In this document: in pieces, positions 51,073 through 57,750 of the stretch
Layout of the letters: each line of letters begins with the position of its first letter
Numbering within the stretch: position 1 is the first letter of the stretch
DNA from: Bacteroidota bacterium
GTDB lineage: Bacteria > Bacteroidota > Bacteroidia > Chitinophagales > Chitinophagaceae
Assembly: GCA_023416995.1 (NCBI GenBank)
Contig: JAEZGI010000055.1
Coordinates: 1-57,750 of the forward strand
Length of the DNA stretch: 57,750 nt
Direction: 5' to 3'
Notes under the pieces: model-generated
The model's input: the letters and a program-made list of their open reading frames with translations, nothing else
What the model was told of the DNA's origin: nothing
Databases searched by the model: none
Made by a program: the position numbers and the translations under genes

Positions 51073-53787
51073 TTACCATTTAGAGGTGAACGAATAGTCG
51101 CCCGAACCTACCTGGACCACGGCAGCATCGCCTTCGGTGCGAATAATTTTGAAATTGCGATTTCCTTCAATTTTTGTATTCCCTTCTTTGATTGACTTTA
51201 CCTGCTTGGTCGGTATGTAAACAGTAGCTGTGGAATTGGCAGGTACGGATATGTTAAACGTAAGTAAGCCTTTGCTTTTTTTCCATTCCGATTTAATCGT
51301 ACCCTTTACAGACTTATATTCTCCTTTTGCAAAAGGCAGATCGGCCGGAATATATGGACGTATCGTGAACCGTTCAAAGCCAGGAGAATCAATATCCGGG
51401 ATGATACCAAGAATGTATTTGTATAACCATGAACCAACGGATCCCATCATAGGATGATTGTGTGAGTTCATTGAACCACCGGTTTCATATTCCCAGCGTT
51501 CCCACAAAGTGGTTGCGCCATTCGCCAGCATAAATCCCCAGCTTGGATAAGTTTCCTGTGTTGCAATTTTAAAAGCCGCATCAACATGTCCTTTTTCCGT
51601 TAAAGATTCAAGTAAATATTTCGTACATAGATTACCGGTAGTAAGATGGAAATCATACTCTTTAACCTTCTGGAAAAGATTCGCCACTACCCTTGCTTCG
51701 TGTTCTTTATCAGGTGCCCCAAGAAACAAGGCGAACGAATTGCATGATTGATTATTGGTTGCGTAGCCACCGGTCTTTTCATCCCAGAACTTGTCGTTGA
51801 ACGCTTTTAATGTTTTTTCAGCCAGCGCTTCATACCTGTTCTTGTCGGCTGTATTTCCCATGATATCGGCCATCTTCGCCATAAGCCTGGCAGAATAAAG
51901 CAGGTAACCGGTTGACATAAAATTTCCAGGAGTATTTTTTGAAATCGCACCATAACCATAACCTTGCTGTCCGAATTCAGCCGGAGGTGACCAATCACCA
52001 TAGTAACTGTATTCAACAATACCATTTACTGCACGGCTTTCGATATAATCGACCCAGGCTTTCATTTGTGAATAGTTGTTGCGGATCACCTCGGTGTTGC
52101 CGTAGTATTCATATGTTTTCAGAGCCAGCAACAGGAAGCTAACTGATACAGGGTCAGCCGGTTTTCCTCCCACCTTATATGGTGCAGTATCGGTTATTTC
52201 ACCATTTTCGTTTTGGGTATCTACCACATCGCGTATGTATTTATCGTAAAAACGATGCAGGTTGAAATTATACATTGCCTGCTCGATTCTCACTGTGAGA
52301 TCATTCAGCCAGCCCATTCTTTCGTCACGCTGCGGGCAGTCAGTCGGAATACTATGAAGATTACTTGCTTCGGTGCGTTTCACCATTTCATTGATCCGGT
52401 TAAGCAAATCATTACCGGAGGTAAACGAGCCGGCTTCTTCTACGTCAGAGCGAACCTGTTTGATGGTGAAATCATTTAATTCAGGTTTTGATTTTAAACC
52501 TTCTATCTGAACAAAACGAAACCCATGATAGGTGAACCGTGGTTCCCATTCTTCAATGCCAGTACCTTTCATTATATAGGTGTCAGTGGCCCATGCGGTT
52601 CTGAGATTTTCCTGGTTCACAGTACCTTTCTCATATATTGTTTCGGAGAAACGCATCGTAATCTTTTGTCCCCTTTCACCTTTAACCCTTATATGCAACC
52701 AGCCAGCAGTGTTCTTTCCGGCATCAAGAACGTACACACCAGGCTGCGGTTCGCTTATTGAAACAGGTTTGAAGGCGTTAACCACTTTTATTGGCTCTAT
52801 CTGCTGCGCTTTCATCTGGCCGCCTGGAGGTTCCACTACCGGCGCCACTCCCCAGAATTGGCTCGGCAATCCCTTTATAATGGTGTCGGAAGGAAGGTTC
52901 CATTCAGGCTTTTCCTCGCGTGCATCATAAGCTTCGCCGTCAAGTATACCGGCGGAAATAACCGGCCCAAGGGTTACATTACGGATTGAACTGGATGAGA
53001 TCACTTCTGTTGTTCCATCAGCGAATTGAAATTCCATCTGCATTTTTAGCTTCGGCATTCCATACCAACCTGGAGCAACAGCAATAACCATCACATTTTC
53101 TTTCTTCAGATAATCCTTGATATCATAAGTGGTATAATAAACGCTTTTGCTGAAATCGCTTGTAGCTGGGTCAAGTACATAGTCACCCACTTTTTTTCCA
53201 TTTACTTCAAATTCGTAATAGCCAATGCCCGCTACATAGGCACGTGCTTTTACTAAGTCCTTATTAAAATGAAACACTCTTCGGAAGTAATGCACCCTGC
53301 CAATCCAACCTGATGGAAAGCCGACCCAGTCAGCGTTCCAATCAGTTTCCTGCAAAAGGGCCATTTCGAAGGTTCCGATTTCTGGAGAAAGCAACTCTTT
53401 GTTATCCGCGGTCCATACTTTTACTCGCCAGTAATATTTTTTCCGGCTTTGAAGTGGGGTTCCTTTAAATAATACACCTGATGACTGGCTGGAATTGATC
53501 TTACCGCTGTTCCAGATATTACCTTCAAATTTTTCTAATTGTTCGGGAGAGTCGGCTACCCAGATCTGGTAAGCGGACTGGCGGAAATTGCGATCGATAC
53601 TGGTGAATTCCCAACTAAACTGCGGTGAATCAGCATCGATTCCGAGAGGATTTACAGCATTGTTACACCTAAGGTTGCTGATGCTGAAGCGCTGTTGCGC
53701 ATTTGTGTACGTTGAAGGGGCTATTAACAGGAAAGTAAAGAAAAATAAAAGCAAGAACGCTTTCCTGCAAGGGATGCATCTGTTCAT
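51073..53787 (-). CDS. GH78 alpha-L-rhamnosidase, secreted
   Basis: 904 residues from the ATG at 53787 (MNRCIPCRKAFLLLFFFTFL), since the signal peptide follows directly; in-frame Met codons at 53796 and 53808 are possible. The signal ends in STYTNAQQ with no lipobox, so it is periplasmic. GH78 domain order as in the other copy: FSWEFTSIDRNFRQSAYQIW, GYYEFEVNGKKVG, catalytic CPQRDERMGWLND, then TTLWERWEYETGG and a C-terminal beta domain. The two GH78 are distinct enough to differ in substrate. It ends 3 bp before the GH71/99-like start. Confidence 0.94.
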   Translation of the reverse strand: MNRCIPCRKAFLLLFFFTFLLIAPSTYTNAQQRFSISNLRCNNAVNPLGIDADSPQFSWEFTSIDRNFRQSAYQIWVADSPEQLEKFEGNIWNSGKINSSQSSGVLFKGTPLQSRKKYYWRVKVWTADNKELLSPEIGTFEMALLQETDWNADWVGFPSGWIGRVHYFRRVFHFNKDLVKARAYVAGIGYYEFEVNGKKVGDYVLDPATSDFSKSVYYTTYDIKDYLKKENVMVIAVAPGWYGMPKLKMQMEFQFADGTTEVISSSSIRNVTLGPVISAGILDGEAYDAREEKPEWNLPSDTIIKGLPSQFWGVAPVVEPPGGQMKAQQIEPIKVVNAFKPVSISEPQPGVYVLDAGKNTAGWLHIRVKGERGQKITMRFSETIYEKGTVNQENLRTAWATDTYIMKGTGIEEWEPRFTYHGFRFVQIEGLKSKPELNDFTIKQVRSDVEEAGSFTSGNDLLNRINEMVKRTEASNLHSIPTDCPQRDERMGWLNDLTVRIEQAMYNFNLHRFYDKYIRDVVDTQNENGEITDTAPYKVGGKPADPVSVSFLLLALKTYEYYGNTEVIRNNYSQMKAWVDYIESRAVNGIVEYSYYGDWSPPAEFGQQGYGYGAISKNTPGNFMSTGYLLYSARLMAKMADIMGNTADKNRYEALAEKTLKAFNDKFWDEKTGGYATNNQSCNSFALFLGAPDKEHEARVVANLFQKVKEYDFHLTTGNLCTKYLLESLTEKGHVDAAFKIATQETYPSWGFMLANGATTLWERWEYETGGSMNSHNHPMMGSVGSWLYKYILGIIPDIDSPGFERFTIRPYIPADLPFAKGEYKSVKGTIKSEWKKSKGLLTFNISVPANSTATVYIPTKQVKSIKEGNTKIEGNRNFKIIRTEGDAAVVQVGSGDYSFTSKW

Positions 53788-53830
53788 GAAAAACATTTTA
53801 TATGGCAAATGGCACTATAGCTCAAAGAAA

Positions 53831-54802
53831 CTAGGCAATGAGCTTTCTTAAAAACCTTGAAGTTTTTACTGCATCGTTTTCCTGGATGAGGGATTCAATT
53901 TCTGCATAATATGTTTCAACTATCTGTTCATATTTCCGTACCCAATGAATGCTTTCTGATATCGCATCTACTGCATCCTCGCGATATGGATACTGGTCCA
54001 TTGATATCCACCCGGTGTAACCCGTTTTCCTTAACCAGAACAACAGCTCTACATACACTGTAAAGTGTACGCTGCTAACGATCATGTCATCATCCCAGGT
54101 ACCATGATTATCATTAAAGTGCATATGATATAAAAGATCGCCGGCACGTTTGGCCAATACAACTGCCTCTGCCACATTTTCACCGGAGTAAAAACTATGT
54201 CCCGTATCTATCGTAATACCGACATTATTACATCCGGTTTCTTTGGCCGCAAGTATCGTATCAGCCATTCTTGCGTGATACGAAAAATTTCTTGGCTCTT
54301 TAGGTTTATATTCCAACGCAAATTTCAGCGATGGGAACTCTGTAGCTAAAGCAGTTGTCGCTTCGGTGAGCCAATCACGCTCCTTGTTATAATCTGTGGC
54401 TAACAAGTAATCATAACCGTCCTGGCCCAGCCAGAGATTAACGATATTGCAATCCATTTTTAACGCAACCTCACTCATCTGCCGCAGGTAATCAAGCGCG
54501 TGTTTGCGGATCGCGGGATCTATGTTGGTAATACTGCCTTTTCCAAATTCAGGAACAGTAAAAGTATCGGGTATGATACTGGCGCAGGCTATACCAGCAT
54601 CGTCAAGACGCTTCTTCATCTCGCCAACGTTGTCGGGACGAATATCCCAGGTCCCTACAAGTTCAATACCCTCAATATTGGGAACACGTTCAATTGCCGA
54701 CTTAAGCATTTCTTCCGTTGAGGGATTGTTTTTATATCCCGGGCAAAAACGATCTCTTGTGTTTCCAAGATTCCCTAAAATAATCGCATACTTATTCTTC
54801 AT
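53831..54802 (-). CDS. Sugar isomerase/epimerase-like TIM-barrel protein
   Basis: 323 residues of the xylose isomerase-like TIM-barrel superfamily. A metal site is visible: E164 (FALEYKP), D199 and H202 (TIDTGHSFY), H228 and D231 (HMHFND), D269 (SMDQYPY); the last is Asp where rhamnose isomerases and epimerases of this fold usually have Glu. The chain is some 100 residues shorter than known L-rhamnose isomerases. It lies between the tandem aldolase and the rhamnosidase in the rhamnose operon, so an isomerase or epimerase step on a released sugar is likely. It may replace the missing rhamnose isomerase or serve another sugar. Confidence 0.85.
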   Translation of the reverse strand: MKNKYAIILGNLGNTRDRFCPGYKNNPSTEEMLKSAIERVPNIEGIELVGTWDIRPDNVGEMKKRLDDAGIACASIIPDTFTVPEFGKGSITNIDPAIRKHALDYLRQMSEVALKMDCNIVNLWLGQDGYDYLLATDYNKERDWLTEATTALATEFPSLKFALEYKPKEPRNFSYHARMADTILAAKETGCNNVGITIDTGHSFYSGENVAEAVVLAKRAGDLLYHMHFNDNHGTWDDDMIVSSVHFTVYVELLFWLRKTGYTGWISMDQYPYREDAVDAISESIHWVRKYEQIVETYYAEIESLIQENDAVKTSRFLRKLIA

Positions 54803-54844
54803 ATAGCAAGTTTTGGAATATCAAATACTATTAAATCCGGCAAG

Positions 54845-56167
54845 TTACATTGCCCACTCATAATTTTTCCACTTACTCATTACTTTCCCAAGCTCTTCTA
54901 CCTGACCATCGCTGATTGGTATCATCTTGCCTAAGGTTGTTGCCATAACAAGCGACCTGGCACTGAATTCAGCAACCTCTAAGTAGTCAAATGCCTGCAG
55001 CAATTTGTTACCTGCCACTATAACACCTTCATTTTTTACAAGCACCACAGGATGCTCGCTTGAGATCACAGAAGATATTTTCTTAACACCGTTGAATTGC
55101 TCACCAAACTCTACCATCCCAACCCGCTGAAGATAGATCCAGGTCTCTGGAATTGTTCTCACATTAAACTCTGCACCTGTTATTGCAAAGGAAGTGAGAT
55201 ATGTGGATTGTGTCATTATAATAGCATTAATATCCGGATGCTTATCATAAATTTCCTGGTGGAGGTATGCAGAGCGGGAAGGGTTTTTGCCTATCTCTCT
55301 TTGACCTCGTTTAATCTGCACAATATCTTCCAGCCTGATGTCCCAATTGGAAGTTCCTTCAGGCGTAATAAGAAAGTCGTTTTCGCGCCACCGTGTGGAT
55401 ACCGTACCATAAGCACCCAGCATTAATCCCTGCTCACAGGCACGTTTAACAATCTTGCAAATCTCTGATCGTTTTTCGCGTTCGAGTGAAGGATAAGAAA
55501 CTGTTTTTGATTCAGGCAATACTGCTGACGATTGGCTACGGTGTTCAGCAATATGCTCATCAGTCAGATAAGCCGGCTTACCGATAATGTTCCCGTAAAG
55601 GATCGACCTTGAGGTCATCTCCATAGACTCAAACTTTTGATAAGCATCTGATATATCGCTGCCGCCAATCACGGTACCATGATTTTCCATGATGACCGCA
55701 TCGAAGCCCATACGAAATTCGGCTGCAATATTTTCACCGAGCTCAGCACTACCCGGGATGGCGTAGGGTGCATAACCAATCTTACCACACAGGTTTTTTA
55801 ATTGCGGAAGAATATTTGTGTCTGGTGTTTTTCGTACAATGCTAAAAGCTACCAGGCCCGGTGGATGGGCATGTACAATTGCTTTAATATCACTCCTTGA
55901 CTTATATATAGCCAGGTGGAAGGGATATTCAGAAGAAGGTTTGTGGTCGCCGATCACAGTGCCATCAGCTTTCATACAAACAATGTCCGACGGCTTAAGA
56001 AGCCCCTTATCGACTCCGGTAGGAGTTATCCATATATCACCGTTTTCATCAATGATTGATAGGTTGCCGCCAGATGTAGTCGTTAAAATTCTTTTGTAAA
56101 TGCGTTGCATTACCAGTGTTATCTGATCACGGGGATGCATAGAAGTTGTATTGAGCAAGCTATCCAT
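54845..56167 (-). CDS. Tandem class II aldolase/adducin protein with a degenerate second domain
   Basis: 440 residues made of two class II aldolase domains. The first (about 12-215) has the full active site: E80 in PSSEYPFH, H99 and H101 in VHAHPPG, H163 in ENHG, as in L-fuculose-1-phosphate aldolase. The second (about 228-440) keeps the fold (GTVSTRWRENDFLITPEGTS) but lost the residues: PSR at 296-298 for SSE, TQS at 319-321 for HAH, NEG at 379-381 for NHG. So only one half should be catalytic and the other structural or ligand-binding. First gene of the large rhamnose operon, with its own promoter. The substrate is unknown. Confidence 0.85.
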   Translation of the reverse strand: MDSLLNTTSMHPRDQITLVMQRIYKRILTTTSGGNLSIIDENGDIWITPTGVDKGLLKPSDIVCMKADGTVIGDHKPSSEYPFHLAIYKSRSDIKAIVHAHPPGLVAFSIVRKTPDTNILPQLKNLCGKIGYAPYAIPGSAELGENIAAEFRMGFDAVIMENHGTVIGGSDISDAYQKFESMEMTSRSILYGNIIGKPAYLTDEHIAEHRSQSSAVLPESKTVSYPSLEREKRSEICKIVKRACEQGLMLGAYGTVSTRWRENDFLITPEGTSNWDIRLEDIVQIKRGQREIGKNPSRSAYLHQEIYDKHPDINAIIMTQSTYLTSFAITGAEFNVRTIPETWIYLQRVGMVEFGEQFNGVKKISSVISSEHPVVLVKNEGVIVAGNKLLQAFDYLEVAEFSARSLVMATTLGKMIPISDGQVEELGKVMSKWKNYEWAM

Positions 56168-56198
56168 TTTAAAGTATTGAATGAAGTTCCATTCAAAA

Positions 56199-56250
56199 CA
56201 AAAATATAGTTCGAAATCAGCATTACTATCCTGTTTTGACCTGACGACAG
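56199..56250 (-). promoter_or_regulatory. Operator (56226-56250) and -7 element (56199-56206) of the large rhamnose operon
   Basis: The 25-bp element again starts CTATCCTGT and ends ACGACAG on the plus strand. TATTTTTG on the minus strand matches TAnnTTTG exactly and begins 19 nt after the element. The start codon of the tandem aldolase follows 31 nt later. The operator lies at the -33 position for the operon and about 90 bp before the divergent regulator gene, which it could also control. Confidence 0.75.
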
Positions 56251-56341
56251 CAATTAAAATGTGGTTGATATTTTTTATTTCGTTTTCACAAAATATAATC
56301 TATTTTGAACCTCGGTTACAAGGCTGTTGCAAAGATTACAT

Positions 56342-57373
56342 ATGAAAGAAATTAAGATCATTGATCTCCTTACTGTAGATCCTTACTCGAGCACTTCGAA
56401 GTACCTGCAAATTGCGAATGCAGTATTAAAACAAATAGAAAAAGGAAATATCAAAGCAGGTGATAACATGCCGTCTATCAATGAACTCAGCATTGAACTG
56501 GATATCGCGCGCGATACAGTCGAAAGAGGATATAAGCATCTGCGCAAGCTGGGCGTTATCAATGCGGTTCCAAGACGAGGATACTTTATCGAAAACACGG
56601 AATTCAGAAGACCTTTAAGTGTTTTTCTTTTGTTCAATAAACTGAGCATACCAAAGAAAACTATTTATGATGCATTCGTGGAAGCACTTGGCGAGCAGGC
56701 AGCCATTGACTTTTATGTCTATAACAACGATTTTCACCTGTTCAAAAGAATGCTTGCAAGCAACAAAGAACATTATACACACTTTGTCATTATTCCTCAC
56801 TTTGTTGAAGGTGGCGATAATGCGCACGAAATCATCAACCTCATTCCGAAAGATAAGTTGCTGATGATGGATAGAACGCCGGCGGGGGTGACGGGTGAAT
56901 ATTCATCTATCCTGATCGACTTTGAAAATGACATCTATCATGCACTAAGCGAAGCAATTGACCGGTTGGTGAAATATCACACAATCAAAATCCTTTTCCC
57001 GAAAAAAAGTTATTATCCCCGTGAGATCCTGAAGGGCTTCACACATTTTTGCCAGGACTTTACGTTCCAGTATATGGTCATAAATGATGTGAGTGAAGCA
57101 GAAATCAATCCCGGTGAAGTTTTTATCAACCTGATTGAAGATGATCTGGTAACATTGATAGAAAAAATAAACACTACGAAATACGTTATAGGAGAAGAGG
57201 TTGGTATTATCTCGTACAATGAAACGCCAATAAAAAAGGTGGTGCTGAATGGAATAACCACGATTTCATCAGACTTTCATGAGATGGGTGTAATGGCTGC
57301 AAAAGCTATATTGTCCGGGAAACAAACGCAGGAAAAAGTACCGTTTAAACTTACTTTGAGACAATCGTTATAA
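56342..57373 (+). CDS. GntR-family regulator with a sugar-binding domain, likely rhamnose regulator
   Basis: 343 residues from the ATG at 56342; a TTG five codons earlier is not convincing. Residues about 12-85 form a GntR winged helix (YLQIANAVLKQIEKGNIKAG, MPSINELSIELDIARDTVERG, RRGYFIEN). Residues about 90-343 form a LacI-type periplasmic-binding-protein fold (FVIIPHFVEGGDNAHEII, GVMAAKAILSGKQ), so a sugar or sugar phosphate should be the effector. It is divergent to the rhamnose operon, and paired operators in front of both operons suggest it regulates them. Confidence 0.9.
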   Translation: MKEIKIIDLLTVDPYSSTSKYLQIANAVLKQIEKGNIKAGDNMPSINELSIELDIARDTVERGYKHLRKLGVINAVPRRGYFIENTEFRRPLSVFLLFNKLSIPKKTIYDAFVEALGEQAAIDFYVYNNDFHLFKRMLASNKEHYTHFVIIPHFVEGGDNAHEIINLIPKDKLLMMDRTPAGVTGEYSSILIDFENDIYHALSEAIDRLVKYHTIKILFPKKSYYPREILKGFTHFCQDFTFQYMVINDVSEAEINPGEVFINLIEDDLVTLIEKINTTKYVIGEEVGIISYNETPIKKVVLNGITTISSDFHEMGVMAAKAILSGKQTQEKVPFKLTLRQSL

Positions 57374-57439
57374 CCCCGAGCAAAAGCCTGGCATCGTAGA
57401 CAACCGGCCAGCACTTTATACTAAAATAAGGGATTTACA

Positions 57440-57750
57440 CTAACGTACACCCATCCTCGCAGACTCCAGACCAAAATGGTTCACTGTACTGACGCTTATC
57501 TGCGCCTGCTCGTTCCACAACAAAGTTACATCGGTTTGCATTGGCAACACATCTAACGGATAGGCATCATCACCGTTCGTATCGAACTGCTGGTAGCTAC
57601 CGGCTGATGGGAAGCGGCCAACGAGTTGATCATTTTTGTAAATATTAAAATGACTGATGCCTGACTCTATGTCTGCATCAGCTTTCCAGGCCACAGATAC
57701 CGTTACATTATGACGACGTTGCAATTTCACCTCATAAGGTGCGGGAGGCG
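57440..57750 (-). CDS. C-terminal part of a large secreted protein with a fibronectin-like end (5' part outside window)
   Basis: About 103 residues are visible, in frame to the window edge (PPAPYEVKLQRRHNVTVSVAWKAD...). The pattern SVAWKADADIESGISHFNIY and TLLWNEQAQISVSTVNHFGL is a fibronectin type III-like beta sandwich, usual at the C-terminus of Bacteroidota glycoside hydrolases, lyases and esterases. It is convergent with the GntR gene, 66 bp away. Only the end is visible, so the enzyme class cannot be given. Confidence 0.6.
   Translation of the reverse strand, partial: PPAPYEVKLQRRHNVTVSVAWKADADIESGISHFNIYKNDQLVGRFPSAGSYQQFDTNGDDAYPLDVLPMQTDVTLLWNEQAQISVSTVNHFGLESARMGVR

Overview
The window looks like a chromosomal segment of a Bacteroidota bacterium, probably of the Chitinophagaceae type. 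This is inferred, not proven. It rests on promoter elements of the Bacteroidota form TAnnTTTG, little sign of Shine-Dalgarno sequences, lipoprotein signal peptides ending in a short Ser/Gly-Cys box, LytTR two-component genes, ZU5 and WG-repeat surface proteins, and a sugar-utilisation locus rich in alpha-L-rhamnosidases. No rRNA, tRNA, CRISPR array, insertion sequence or phage gene was seen.

Region 1-12.4 kb: two divergent PQQ-dependent sugar dehydrogenase paralogues (one cut by the window edge), a sulfite-oxidase-like molybdoenzyme, an exported TlpA-type thioredoxin protein, three monovalent cation/proton antiporters of different architecture, a coiled-coil lipoprotein, a uracil-DNA glycosylase family protein and a DsbA/FrnE-type oxidoreductase. 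Region 12.4-17.7 kb: a sulfite-reduction operon on the minus strand (LysR regulator, cobA, cysJ, cysI), closed by a long hairpin. Region 17.8-22.2 kb: pirin, a TRIC/UPF0126 channel, a rhodanese remnant, a GreA/Rnk-type factor, an FMN glutamate-synthase-like membrane protein and a 57-residue membrane protein that resembles the start of that enzyme. Region 22.5-25.2 kb: a Crp/Fnr regulator followed by an NADP-binding oxidoreductase, YceI and an SDR. Region 25.3-40 kb: mixed accessory genes, including a WG-repeat protein, cupins, a ZU5 lipoprotein, a LytS/LytTR pair, a SpoIIAA-like protein, DoxX, a second Crp/Fnr regulator, a five-PAS histidine kinase, a GNAT, an NTF2-like protein, an SDR and a Tat-signal SDR.

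Region 40.4-57.4 kb is the most coherent system: an L-rhamnose glycan locus. One minus-strand operon (56167 down to 43973) carries a tandem class II aldolase, a TIM-barrel sugar isomerase-like protein, a GH78 rhamnosidase, a GH71/99-like hydrolase, a second (lipoprotein) GH78, the symporter RhaT and a rhamnulokinase-like FGGY kinase. A second operon carries a fused rhamnulose-1-phosphate aldolase/lactaldehyde dehydrogenase and an FMN L-lactate-dehydrogenase-type enzyme. Together they would release rhamnose, import it and take it to dihydroxyacetone phosphate and pyruvate. A divergent GntR-type regulator sits at the head. A 25-bp element, 21/25 identical, precedes both operons at exactly the same distance (19 nt) from a promoter -7 element and is the likely operator. 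No canonical L-rhamnose isomerase is present. Two oddities could fill gaps or point to another sugar: the short TIM-barrel protein and the tandem aldolase whose second half has lost its catalytic and metal residues.
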